Below, one piece after another: positions 8,168 through 16,893 of a stretch of DNA of 64,000 nt. Source of the DNA: an uncultured Fretibacterium sp. (GTDB lineage: Bacteria > Synergistota > Synergistia > Synergistales > Aminobacteriaceae). The notes beneath the pieces were generated by a model, which saw only the letters and a program-made list of their open reading frames with translations, searched no databases and was not told where the DNA came from. Position numbers and translations under genes: made by a program. Location of the stretch: NCBI GenBank assembly GCA_937911045.1, contig CALEPX010000012.1:1-64000 (forward strand). Reading direction: 5' to 3'. How positions within the stretch are numbered: position 1 is the first letter of the stretch; each line of letters opens with the position of its first letter.

Positions 8168-8261
8168 ATAAATTCACCCCTTGCAAGTCTGCAATTTACG
8201 GGACAATTATATCACGTAAATTTTGCCTCTTCCGGATATTGCGGCGAAATATTCCAAACTA

Positions 8262-11200
8262 TCACGCTGCAAAAATATTCCTGCTACCCTGAGAAATCCT
8301 GAAAACATTTTCCGGCAATATCTCCGAAAGTCTGCGCTTGATTTTCTCCGGCTCAACCTGTTCATTCAGCCAGACTTTGCACGTCTCGGAATCATTGCGC
8401 AATTCCAGAATTATATAATCTCTGCCACGACAATCCCGCAACGCCGTGTAGAACTCCTTCATGCTGACGGGCACTCCTGAAGCAAAATTCGCCTCTGAAA
8501 AATCCAACGCAATATTCACGTATCTTTTCGCTTTATCCTTGAGTTCATTGAGCGTGTACAAATTCTCGATTATCATCTGTTCCCTGTCGTCCAGTCTGCC
8601 CTCGACAACACAAGCGTCACCAGACTTGACCTTCGATTTCAAAACCGCCCAAGTTTTCGGAAATGCTACGAGTGTCAAACTATGTTCTGAATCTTCGAGC
8701 TGCAAATTGCACATCATGTCGCCTTTCTTTGTCATGCGTTCGTTAATAGCGACGATTAATCCGCCGACTGCCGGCAAGAGATTTTTCCCTGACCACGAAG
8801 ACAAATCCGCAATCTCGCAATTCGTGAACGGAAGAAGCCTATCGCAATACGACTCAAACGGGTGTCCTGAAATATACAAGCCCGTGACTTCCTTTTCAAA
8901 ATCGAGTTTCTCATGCTCCGAATACTCAGCGAACTCCGGCAACTCCGGCTCTGATTCAAATTCCGCATCGTCAAATAATCCGGGTTGCGAATTATCTTTG
9001 CTCTGAACTGCGCTCAGGAAAAACTGCAACGCGTTAATCAATCTTGCGCGATTATTCGTGATCTCATCGAATGCTCCGGCTTTTATCATGTTCTCGATTA
9101 CCGCACGATTCAACACGCTCAAATCCACACGCTTCACGAAATCCCAGAACGATTTGAAATTGCCATTCTTCAAACGTTCCTTAACTATCATTTCGACAGC
9201 ATTATGTCCCATTCGCGAAACTGCGCCCAATCCGAAACGAATAACGCTGCCAACCGCTGTGAAATTTTCCATTGACGAGTTAATATCCGGAGGCAAAACA
9301 GAAATTCCGCTGCGCCTGACTTCCCGGACGTAATGACCCAGAACTTCACGCTTAGCTTTCATCTGACTGGACAAATACGCTGCCAAGAACTCAGCCTTGT
9401 AATTCGCTTTCAACCAAGCTGTGTCATACGAGATTAGAGCATATGCTGCACTGTGAGATTTATTAAATCCGTAACCTGCAAATTTCTCGATATTATCAAA
9501 TATTTCGCCCGCAGTTTTGGGGTCTATTTTATTTTTCTCAGCACCTGCCATGAATTTAGCTCTCTGTTGCTGCATGACCTCGACTTTTTTCTTGCCCATC
9601 GCGCGACGCAGAATATCAGCTTCACCGAGCGTGTAGCCTGCCAAAACTGACGCGCATTGCATAACCTGCTCTTGATACAGAATCACACCGTAAGTCTCTT
9701 TCAAGACATTTTCCAGCATCGGGTGAGGATATTGCGGCTGAGCTTCACCGTGCTTGCACTTGATATACTGGTCAACCATTCCGCTGTCCAAAGGTCCAGG
9801 ACGATACATTGCCAATGCTGCGACCAAATCTTCAAAGCAATCAATTCGCAACTTTCGCAACATGGATCTTATGCCGTCACTTTCAAGCTGGAACACTCCC
9901 ATTGTGTCGGCGTCTTTCAGGAGCTTGAACGTAGCTGCGTCATTCATGTCGTTATTTACGCGATTCAAATCCGGCACGGGCTTTTTGTTGAGCTTGATAT
10001 TTTCGAGAGCTTCTTCGATTATCGAGAGCGTGCTTAGTCCAAGAAAGTCCATTTTTACAAGTCCGAGTTTCTCGACGGGTTCCATTGTGAATTGCGTAAC
10101 GGTCTGCTGATTGTCTTTCTCTGAGCCGATGCGCTTCACCGGAACTACATCTGTGATTGGCACAGGCGTAATGACAACTCCGGCGGCGTGTTGTGAAGTG
10201 TGGCGTGCAAGACCTTCGATGTTTCTCGCAATATTGAGAATATTTTTCGTGCTTGGATCATTATCGTATCTTTCGCGCAATTCAGGATTCTTTTCGAGAG
10301 CATCGTCAAGATTTTTCGCGTCCAACGGAACCATTTTCGCAGTTCTGTCCATTATTGCGTAATCAAGACCCAACGCGCGTCCGACATCTTTCACGGATTG
10401 ACGCCCCTTCATGCGACCGAACGTGATAATTTGCGAGACGTGATCGCTGCCGTACCGTTCCGAAATATGCTTGAGCAACTGGTCACGCCCTTTATCCGAA
10501 ACATCTGTGTCAATATCCGGCATGGAAATTCTCTCAGGATTCAGGAAGCGTTCGAACAGCAAATTATATTTCAACGGGTCAAGCTCCGTAATTTTCAAAC
10601 TCCACGCAACAAGTGATCCAGCAGCAGAGCCTCGTCCGGGTCCAATCGGAATATGTTTATCTTTCGCATCCTGAATTATCCCCGAAACAATCAGGAAATA
10701 CGCCGAAAATCCCATCTGAGTAATTACTCCGAGTTCGTATTCAAGTCTTTGTGAGTAATTCTCCGGAATCGAATCGCGTGACAAATTCGCAAAACGCATT
10801 CTCAAACCCTCACGCGCGCTCTCTCGCAAAGTATCTTCAAGCGTAACGCCCTCACCGAGCTGTAAATCCGGCAGCATGTAATGACCAGTCTTGAGCTTCA
10901 ACTCGACATTGCAGCGTTCAGAAATCATGACGGTATTATCCAGAGCTTCGGGAATTTCTGAGCCGAATATCGCGTCCATTTCTTCGGGTGACTTGAGATA
11001 AAAATCGTTGCTTGTGAAGCCGAATGCGTCATCTGACGGGTCAGCGTGTGTGTTAATCTTGAGCAGAATCTTGTGCCAGTCGTAATCCTGTTTTTCGAGA
11101 TAGTGCGCGTCACCTGTTGCGATAATCGGGATTTGCGTTTGTTTCGAGATGCGTATAATTTCGCGATTGACTTTTGCTTGTTCGGGCAGCGAGTTCGGCA

Positions 11201-11723
11201 TGATCTCAAGAAAGAAATTTCCCTTGCCCATAATATCCTGATATGTTACGGCTAAATCCTGAGCTTTTGCGATATTGTCTTGCAGAATTAACTGCGGAAT
11301 TTCCCCTGCCAAGCACGCTGATGAGGCGATTATACCCTTGCTGTATTTCGCGAGCAATTCGTGATCGATTCGCGGCTTGTAATAGAACCCGTCAGTATTC
11401 GCGATTGAGATCAATTTCACGAGATTGTGCCAGCCCTCGTCATTCTCAGAAAGCAGCAACAGGTGATTATTCTTGCCCTTCTTTTCGCGTGAAGTGTAGC
11501 CATCTGGATCAACGTAAGTTTCGCAGCCAAGAATCGGTTTTACGCCCTGAGCCTTGCAATTCTCGTAGAACTCCACAGCTCCGTACATAACGCCGTGATC
11601 TGTCATTGCGACTGCCTTAGCTTCCCAAGCCGAGACTTTCTTCGCGAGATCTTTCGTACGAATCGCTCCGTCAAGCAGGCTGTATTCCGTGTGAACGTGT
11701 AAATGCACAAATGGTCTGGTCAT
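8262..11723 (-). CDS. dnaE: DNA polymerase III subunit alpha
   Basis: 1153 residues, the normal size for DnaE1. An N-terminal PHP domain starts with HLHVHTEYSLLDGA. The polymerase core has GPGRGSAAGSLVAW and the catalytic PDIDTD motif (family usually PDIDxDF; here followed by V), then the FGRMKGRQSVKDVGR and GYGFNKSHSAAYA blocks. An OB-fold region (MTKKGDMMCNLQLEDSE) follows near residue 1000. It synthesises the chromosome as the polymerase subunit of the holoenzyme. Its ATG is only two bases after the dnaX stop, so the two genes are translationally coupled and supply polymerase and clamp loader together. Confidence 0.98.
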   Translation of the reverse strand: MTRPFVHLHVHTEYSLLDGAIRTKDLAKKVSAWEAKAVAMTDHGVMYGAVEFYENCKAQGVKPILGCETYVDPDGYTSREKKGKNNHLLLLSENDEGWHNLVKLISIANTDGFYYKPRIDHELLAKYSKGIIASSACLAGEIPQLILQDNIAKAQDLAVTYQDIMGKGNFFLEIMPNSLPEQAKVNREIIRISKQTQIPIIATGDAHYLEKQDYDWHKILLKINTHADPSDDAFGFTSNDFYLKSPEEMDAIFGSEIPEALDNTVMISERCNVELKLKTGHYMLPDLQLGEGVTLEDTLRESAREGLRMRFANLSRDSIPENYSQRLEYELGVITQMGFSAYFLIVSGIIQDAKDKHIPIGPGRGSAAGSLVAWSLKITELDPLKYNLLFERFLNPERISMPDIDTDVSDKGRDQLLKHISERYGSDHVSQIITFGRMKGRQSVKDVGRALGLDYAIMDRTAKMVPLDAKNLDDALEKNPELRERYDNDPSTKNILNIARNIEGLARHTSQHAAGVVITPVPITDVVPVKRIGSEKDNQQTVTQFTMEPVEKLGLVKMDFLGLSTLSIIEEALENIKLNKKPVPDLNRVNNDMNDAATFKLLKDADTMGVFQLESDGIRSMLRKLRIDCFEDLVAALAMYRPGPLDSGMVDQYIKCKHGEAQPQYPHPMLENVLKETYGVILYQEQVMQCASVLAGYTLGEADILRRAMGKKKVEVMQQQRAKFMAGAEKNKIDPKTAGEIFDNIEKFAGYGFNKSHSAAYALISYDTAWLKANYKAEFLAAYLSSQMKAKREVLGHYVREVRRSGISVLPPDINSSMENFTAVGSVIRFGLGAVSRMGHNAVEMIVKERLKNGNFKSFWDFVKRVDLSVLNRAVIENMIKAGAFDEITNNRARLINALQFFLSAVQSKDNSQPGLFDDAEFESEPELPEFAEYSEHEKLDFEKEVTGLYISGHPFESYCDRLLPFTNCEIADLSSWSGKNLLPAVGGLIVAINERMTKKGDMMCNLQLEDSEHSLTLVAFPKTWAVLKSKVKSGDACVVEGRLDDREQMIIENLYTLNELKDKAKRYVNIALDFSEANFASGVPVSMKEFYTALRDCRGRDYIILELRNDSETCKVWLNEQVEPEKIKRRLSEILPENVFRISQGSRNIFAA

Positions 11724-11725
11724 GT

Positions 11726-13471
11726 CTAGTCGTTATCCTCGTTATCTTGTTCTTGATATTGTTCTGGATCTTGTTCGTGATCTTGCTCTGAAATTTCATC
11801 AGGAGTAGTTTTGCGCCGTAATATTATCTCGTTCTCAACGGGCAATCGCTGCAGGTCACTCAGGAATTTCTCAAACGCAGTCTGTGGCTTAGAGTTCGGA
11901 GTTCTAAACGGTTCTGGTGATGTTTGCGTTATGATTTCCGGAGCCGGCTTGATTAGTGGCTGAGTTTTGACCGGCTGAGGCTGCGTTGTGAAATTAGGAC
12001 ACGTGAAAAATTCTCCGGAATGTTCGAGCAGAACTTCTCCAGAACTTGCTTTCCCATGAAGCATCGCGTGTATTTTCGCCGGATTGTTGCTGAGCTGCAA
12101 AGTCCTGAACGTGTAATCATCTGCAAATCTCACGAACAAATTCCCGTCTCTCGTGTAAAATTCCGCGTGGAACAGTCCGCAGAAAATCATGAAGTTATTC
12201 TCACGCGCAATTCTCAGGCATTCGTTTTTCAAAGCGTTATCGTTGGGAATGTTTGGAATGTTGGGAATAATTTCTGGCTTGGGCTTTGGCTTTGACACAG
12301 GAAGCTGAGGCTGAATCGGCATTGACACCGGAGCTTGCATTCGTGACGCATGTATCGGCTCTGGAATTTTCGGCGTAAATTTCGCATTATCCGGATCGAT
12401 TTCCAGCGCGAATAATCCCAGCAACACGTCTCCTCTGACACCGGAACGCGCCTGTGCGAGAATTTTCACCGTTGCACGCAGCATCTCATGCAAACGTTTA
12501 ATCTCCCAGTGCAGACACTCTTCCTTGAGAAATTCTTCTTCTGAGTCCGACAAGCCGAGTGAATATATAATCTGCGGATATTTCCTGACGAGCCACAAAT
12601 TCCGGATTGACACGAAAATTTCCTCGAAGATTCTGACCGGTGATGTGCCTGAATCAAATATCGCTTTCAAAACCGTGTATGACTTCGCAAAATCCTCACG
12701 CGAAACTTGCAGCCACTTCTCGAACGCATGACGGCTGCCGGCTCCCAGAGCATTCTCGACTGTTTCAATCGTGATTGCGGAACTTGACTCTGAACTGGCG
12801 GCGACTTGTTCAAGAATTGACAGCGCATCACGTAAAGCTCCATCAGCCTGACGCGAAATTTCCCAGAGTGCTTCAGCATTTGCGTTGATATTCTCGGATT
12901 TGCATACGTAAGACAATCTTTCGAAAATATCTTCTGTGCTGATTCTGTGAAACGGTATGTGTTGACAGCGTGATCTAATCGTGACCGGAACTTTCTGAGG
13001 CTCTGTTGTCGCGAGAATGAATATCACGTAATCGGGCGGTTCTTCGAGAGTTTTCAGCAGCGCATTGAACGCGGAAATTGACAGCATGTGAACTTCGTCG
13101 ATTATGTAAATCTTGTACTTCGAATTGAACGGTGCGAGAGAGACGTGTGTTTTTAACTCGCGGATTTCGTCAACTGTGTTATTTGACGCGCCATCGATTT
13201 CAATTACGTCGAGATTTTCACCGGCAGTCGTAGCCAAGCAATTTTTGCATTTCCCGCACGGTTCGAGATTCACGGGTTCGAGGCAATTCAACGCCTTCGC
13301 AAAAATCCTCGCGGCTGAAGTTTTTCCACAACCACGAGGTCCTGAGAATAAATACGCATGTCCCACACTGGATTTCGATATAGAGTTCCTCAGAATTTCA
13401 ACGGCAGCATTCTGACCGACGACGCTCTGAAAATCCTGTGGGCGATATTTTCGGTATAGTGAGATACTCAA
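11726..13471 (-). CDS. dnaX: DNA polymerase III subunit gamma/tau
   Basis: 581 residues, TTG start chosen because the protein then begins like other DnaX (LYRKYRPQDFQSVVGQ). AAA+ ATPase with Walker A GPRGCGKTSAA, a zinc module CGKCKNC with an upstream Cys, Walker B IYIIDEVHML and sensor LATTEPQKVP. It is the ATPase motor of the clamp loader. The C-terminal ~200 residues are Pro/Gln-rich and end in an imperfect EQD-type repeat tail, so it is more like a short tau. No obvious A-rich slippery site for the gamma frameshift was seen. There is no good Shine-Dalgarno; the TTG lies nine bases after the stop of the upstream secreted-protein gene, which suggests translational coupling. Confidence 0.97.
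   Translation of the reverse strand: MSISLYRKYRPQDFQSVVGQNAAVEILRNSISKSSVGHAYLFSGPRGCGKTSAARIFAKALNCLEPVNLEPCGKCKNCLATTAGENLDVIEIDGASNNTVDEIRELKTHVSLAPFNSKYKIYIIDEVHMLSISAFNALLKTLEEPPDYVIFILATTEPQKVPVTIRSRCQHIPFHRISTEDIFERLSYVCKSENINANAEALWEISRQADGALRDALSILEQVAASSESSSAITIETVENALGAGSRHAFEKWLQVSREDFAKSYTVLKAIFDSGTSPVRIFEEIFVSIRNLWLVRKYPQIIYSLGLSDSEEEFLKEECLHWEIKRLHEMLRATVKILAQARSGVRGDVLLGLFALEIDPDNAKFTPKIPEPIHASRMQAPVSMPIQPQLPVSKPKPKPEIIPNIPNIPNDNALKNECLRIARENNFMIFCGLFHAEFYTRDGNLFVRFADDYTFRTLQLSNNPAKIHAMLHGKASSGEVLLEHSGEFFTCPNFTTQPQPVKTQPLIKPAPEIITQTSPEPFRTPNSKPQTAFEKFLSDLQRLPVENEIILRRKTTPDEISEQDHEQDPEQYQEQDNEDND
11733..11790. repeat. Imperfect hexamer repeat at the 3' end of dnaX
   Basis: Repeated CTTGTT/CTTGAT-like hexamers on the plus strand encode the acidic/Gln C-terminal tail of DnaX (EQDHEQDPEQYQEQD). 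It lies in frame in the dispensable tail of the protein. Confidence 0.65.
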
Positions 13472-13480
13472 TCTTAAATC

Positions 13481-13864
13481 TTAATCGTAATAATTTCCTA
13501 AATCATCCGTAGCACGTCCGCGCGAATCAATCGTGAATCTGCTGATTGCTGAGAGATTGATATTATTATATTGCAGGTAATATCCGTCCTGCAGGTAAAC
13601 TCTCAGATCCCAGTGACGGTATCTCACACGGTCTTTGTTATTGCTCATGTCTATATTGAGCGTTTCGCCGTTTTTAAGCGGCAATCCCCCGACGATTTCG
13701 TCAAGATCCGCGTCCCAGGTACTGATTTCTGATGGCTTGAGATAAACTCTGTAGAACGTTGCTCCGGTTCTGTTCACCAGCTTGAAATTCAGATTTAACG
13801 CAGCAGCTGCACTCGCAAAAATTCCTACTAATACGCACGCGAAAACAAATTTCTTGAAACTCAT
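13481..13864 (-). CDS. Small secreted protein, paralog of the next gene upstream
   Basis: About 127 residues from the ATG at 13864, which has GGAGG eight bases upstream. The longer reading from 13915 adds a non-signal tail and is less likely. The signal peptide is FVFACVLVGIFASAAAA. The mature part (LNLNFKLVNRTG...YRVYLKPSE...LPLKNGE...RHWDLRVYLQDG) aligns along its length with the product of 13926-14330, sharing NRTG, YxxPSE, WDLR/WDMR and DGYY/DGEY. Function unknown; probably a ~12 kDa exported beta-rich domain. It is followed directly by dnaX. Confidence 0.75.
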   Translation of the reverse strand: MSFKKFVFACVLVGIFASAAAALNLNFKLVNRTGATFYRVYLKPSEISTWDADLDEIVGGLPLKNGETLNIDMSNNKDRVRYRHWDLRVYLQDGYYLQYNNINLSAISRFTIDSRGRATDDLGNYYD

Positions 13865-13925
13865 GATTATGCCTCCAGACTTAACAGATTTAACAGATTT
13901 TTTAACAAACTTCACAACTTAACAC

Positions 13926-14330
13926 TTAACGAGTTCGATTCTTGGTCTTGTTGTAGTACTTGCCGAAATTGTCAACAGCTCTTCCGTCTACGTTCAGCGT
14001 GAGAGAACTTATGCGCGACAAATCGATGTTGTGATACTCCCAGTACTCGCCGTCCCTGAAATACGCGCGCATGTCCCAGAGCCTGTAACCCAAACGACTT
14101 TTGTCTGTGATCGAAACGTTTGCGTAATCACCGGGAACAATAGGCAGTCCTTCACCGGATATTTCATCATCGTCGAAATTCCACTTTGAAAATTCCGACG
14201 GGTTCATGTAGAGCCGATACATAGTCTTGCCAGTTCTGTTGATCAATCTGAAATCCAGATCCAGCGCGACCGCAGAACCAACGAAAACCCCAACTAATAC
14301 AAACGCGAAAATAAACTTTCTCAGTTTCAT
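13926..14330 (-). CDS. Small secreted protein, first of a tandem paralog pair
   Basis: About 134 residues from the ATG at 14330, chosen because a GGAGG stands before it and a signal peptide (FIFAFVLVGVFVGSAVA) then begins at once. The mature domain shares NRTGKTMYRLYMNPSE, LPIVPGD and LWDMRAYFRDGEYWEYHNIDLS with its neighbour, so the pair arose by tandem duplication. Function is not recognised. The promoter must lie in the ~140-bp divergent gap before the SUMF1/flavodoxin gene at 14472. Confidence 0.75.
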   Translation of the reverse strand: MKLRKFIFAFVLVGVFVGSAVALDLDFRLINRTGKTMYRLYMNPSEFSKWNFDDDEISGEGLPIVPGDYANVSITDKSRLGYRLWDMRAYFRDGEYWEYHNIDLSRISSLTLNVDGRAVDNFGKYYNKTKNRTR

Positions 14331-14471
14331 GCCACATACCTCCGAAAGAATATATAGAATATAAATTTTCATGATTATACCATGAGTTCACGATTGCGAA
14401 AATGCGATTTATCACGTAGAATTTGCACGTTGAAAAATATTTTATATTTCCAAAGGAGGAATTACTTATTG

Positions 14472-15848
14472 ATGCGAATATTATTACTAATTGCAGCGAT
14501 TATTTTTGCGAGTGCGAATGCGTCATTTGCGTTCTCGAACAGCGACATGATTCTCGTTAAGGGCGGGAAATTCCTGATGGGCAGTCCTGAGTCCGAAAAT
14601 TGGCGCAGTACAGACGAAACTCAACATGAAGTAACGCTCAGCGATTTTTATATCTCAAGATACGAAGTTACGCAATCAGAATACGAAGCATTAACTGGAA
14701 CTAATCCGAGTAATTTTCAGGAAGGCGGGGAATTTCCGGTTGAGAATATTTCCTGGCTCGAAGCTGTGAGATTCTGCAACTTGCTCAGTCAACGCGAAAA
14801 TCTCGAACCAGTTTACGAAATCAACGGCAACTCCGTAACTTGGAACACGCAATCCGACGGCTACAGATTGCCAACCGAAGCTGAATGGGAATACGCTTGC
14901 AGAGCCGGTACTCAAACGCAATTCAACACGGAAAACTCAATCAGCGCGAACGAAGCGAATTATTACGGGCATTATCCGTACGAAATCGAAGAAAATTATT
15001 TCTCTCAGGGGAACTTGACGACTAAGCCGGGAATCTATCGTGGCGAGACTTTGCGAGTAGGCTCGTTTGCTCCGAATAAGCTTGGACTTTACGACATGCA
15101 CGGAAATGTTGCTGAATGGTGCTGGGACGTTTACGGCGAATATGACTTGCATGACACGAATAATCCAACGGGAAAATCATCAGGAACACGTCGAGTGAAC
15201 CGTGGCGGTGCATGGAACGATTTTGCGAAAAATATGCGTTCCGCATACAGGGCGGCAACTCCTCAGGAAAATCGCAGCTTCAATTTAGGCTTCAGACTTG
15301 CCCGTGGGGCGTTAAATTCCGGATTAATCACGACAATTTCTGAACAGAAAGATTCAGGTTCGAGTGCAAAAATCCTGATTGCGTATTTCTCATGGAGCGG
15401 AAACACTCAGGGTATCGCGGAAGAAATTCGCAAACAAACCGCTGCTGACATTTTCGAAATCGAACCGGAGACGTCATATTCGTCGAATTACAACACAGTT
15501 TTGAAAGAAGCTCAACGTGATCAACGCAGGCGTGCGCGTCCAAAAATCCGCAATCATGTGAAGAATTTTGCGCAATATGACGTGATTATGCTGGGTTATC
15601 CGAATTGGTGGGCTTCTATTCCTATGCCTGTTGCGTCATTTCTTGAGGAGTATGACTTCTCGGGAAAAATAATCATGCCGTTCTGTTCACATGGCGGCGG
15701 GCGTTTCGGTCAAACTCTCACAGCAATCGCGAAACTTGTTCCGAACGCGAAGATAACGCAGGGACTTTCTGTGCATTACTCGGGTGGAGCGAATCTCACG
15801 CGAGATATTACACGATGGCTCAAAGCTAACGAGATTCAGGTTCAGTAA
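14472..15848 (+). CDS. Secreted SUMF1-like domain fused to a flavodoxin domain
   Basis: About 458 residues from the ATG at 14472 (AGGAGG ~12 bases upstream, signal peptide MRILLLIAAIIFASANASFA). Residues ~25-280 are a SUMF1/FGE-type fold: MILVKGGKFLMGS, YEVTQSEYEALTG, PVENISWLEAVRFCN, YRLPTEAEWEYACRAG, GLYDMHGNVAEWCWD and the RGGAWN...LGFRLA end. The two copper-binding cysteines of true formylglycine-generating enzymes are not at the expected place near the C-terminus. Residues ~300-458 are a flavodoxin: KILIAYFSWSGNT phosphate loop, LGYPNWWASIPMP and FCSHGGGRFGQ. The fusion in one exported protein is unusual. The 3' end overlaps kptA tail to tail by 23 bp. Confidence 0.85.
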   Translation: MRILLLIAAIIFASANASFAFSNSDMILVKGGKFLMGSPESENWRSTDETQHEVTLSDFYISRYEVTQSEYEALTGTNPSNFQEGGEFPVENISWLEAVRFCNLLSQRENLEPVYEINGNSVTWNTQSDGYRLPTEAEWEYACRAGTQTQFNTENSISANEANYYGHYPYEIEENYFSQGNLTTKPGIYRGETLRVGSFAPNKLGLYDMHGNVAEWCWDVYGEYDLHDTNNPTGKSSGTRRVNRGGAWNDFAKNMRSAYRAATPQENRSFNLGFRLARGALNSGLITTISEQKDSGSSAKILIAYFSWSGNTQGIAEEIRKQTAADIFEIEPETSYSSNYNTVLKEAQRDQRRRARPKIRNHVKNFAQYDVIMLGYPNWWASIPMPVASFLEEYDFSGKIIMPFCSHGGGRFGQTLTAIAKLVPNAKITQGLSVHYSGGANLTRDITRWLKANEIQVQ

Positions 15849-16383
15849 TAAGCTCTAAAAATTCTGTTGGGACGGACTTGGTGAGCCACACGCCATTTTC
15901 TGATATGAAGAATTTATAGCCAGCTTGTGACATCATTTCAGTTTTGATTGCGAATACTGCTGGTTTACCATGTCTTTTCCCGACGTTAATCGCAGTGGGA
16001 ATATCTTTTGATAAGTGAACGTACAGACGATTTTTCGCGACCAGCCCGGATTCAAGAATCGAATTGACAGACTTTTCCGCAGTTCCATGATAGAGAGTTT
16101 CGGGTGGCGTGCATTCTTTTAACTCGACGTCAACGTTAATCGAGTGACCTTGGTTTGCGCGAATTAAGCTTTTGTCATCGTTGAAAGAGAATCTCTGCTT
16201 GTTATTATTCCTGACGACATCTTCCAACAAAGCCATGTCGAAATTTGCGTACTTAACTTTCCGAATGCCTGCGATTAATTCCGCGACATTTGCCCAGCCG
16301 TGTTCATCAAGAGTGATCCCGATAATTTCCGGTTTATGCCGCAAAATCAGCGAGATAAATTTACTGTAATCTGCTAATCTCAT
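15826..16383 (-). CDS. kptA: RNA 2'-phosphotransferase (Tpt1/KptA family)
   Basis: 185 residues, full length for KptA. The N-terminal winged helix starts LADYSKFISLILRHKPE. The ART-like half has LYHGTAEKSVNSILESGL, LYVHLSKDIPTAINVG, AVFAIKT and FFISENGVWLT. The enzyme transfers an internal RNA 2'-phosphate to NAD+; in eukaryotes it finishes tRNA splicing, while the bacterial role is unclear and may be RNA repair. Its ATG overlaps the stop of the upstream 138-residue gene by four bases (ATGA), so the two are co-translated. Confidence 0.93.
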   Translation of the reverse strand: MRLADYSKFISLILRHKPEIIGITLDEHGWANVAELIAGIRKVKYANFDMALLEDVVRNNNKQRFSFNDDKSLIRANQGHSINVDVELKECTPPETLYHGTAEKSVNSILESGLVAKNRLYVHLSKDIPTAINVGKRHGKPAVFAIKTEMMSQAGYKFFISENGVWLTKSVPTEFLELITEPESR

Positions 16384-16796
16384 GATATTTTCTCCTCGAA
16401 TGGCTGCGTAAAATTCCCGTTTGAGTCCAGATACGAGACCAACATAATTTCTTCATCGTTTTCCATGCCGAAGCCGTCATCATCAGCGTAATATCTGCCA
16501 TCAGGTTGAACCATCCAGAGAAATTTCACGCGCCCGTCTTCGCAATAATACGCCCGAAACACGAAATCAATTTCCTCATGCAAGCCGCCTTTTAATTTTT
16601 TGCACCAATCGCCATAAACTACGCCCGGGAAATCAAAGAAAACTCCGTAGCGATCCGTTATCTTTTTGTGTAAGCCTGTAGAATCATTATGAATTTCCAC
16701 ATTCGCCGAGTAATAGCCTCCCAAACCGTTTGCTTTTGGGTTATACGTGAAATAATATCCTCCGCCGACATCTTCTCGTTCTGGTACTTTCGCCAT
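16380..16796 (-). CDS. Hypothetical protein co-transcribed with kptA
   Basis: 138 residues, with AGGAGG upstream of the ATG. No signal peptide. The protein is aromatic and acidic (YYFTYNPKANGLGGYYSANVE, DFPGVVYGDW, FLWMVQPDGRYYADDDGFG, IMLVSYLDSNGNF) and reads as a single beta-rich domain; I do not recognise the family. The four-base overlap with kptA is strong evidence for a common operon, so a role in the same RNA or NAD-linked process is a reasonable guess but no more. Confidence 0.7.
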   Translation of the reverse strand: MAKVPEREDVGGGYYFTYNPKANGLGGYYSANVEIHNDSTGLHKKITDRYGVFFDFPGVVYGDWCKKLKGGLHEEIDFVFRAYYCEDGRVKFLWMVQPDGRYYADDDGFGMENDEEIMLVSYLDSNGNFTQPFEEKIS

Positions 16797-16836
16797 TCGC
16801 AGAACACCTCCTGTAAAAAAATTATCAAGATTATAG

Positions 16837-16879
16837 CAGAAACTCTCTCAATCGTGTTGCGTGACCAAGAGAGTTTCTG
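16837..16879. terminator. 12-bp inverted repeat between the LRR gene and the kptA operon
   Basis: Perfect 12-bp arms (16837-16848 and 16868-16879) around a 19-nt loop, 15 nt after the minus-strand LRR gene stop. There is no T run directly after the stem on either strand, so it is a weak intrinsic terminator or an mRNA 3'-end stabiliser. A TATAAT for the next minus-strand gene lies beside it. Confidence 0.45.
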
Positions 16880-16893
16880 TCTGAAGCGAAATA

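Noticed and set aside
8461..9006. Plus-strand 181-codon frame opposite dnaE
   Set aside because: Antisense shadow of a full-length conserved dnaE; its Ser-rich composition is a by-product of codon use.
11726..13471. Programmed frameshift in dnaX giving a separate gamma subunit
   Set aside because: No A AAA AAG-type slippery run with a following hairpin was found.
16837..16879. Full intrinsic terminator
   Set aside because: The stem is perfect, but neither strand has a T run right after it, so it is kept only as a weak terminator-like repeat.
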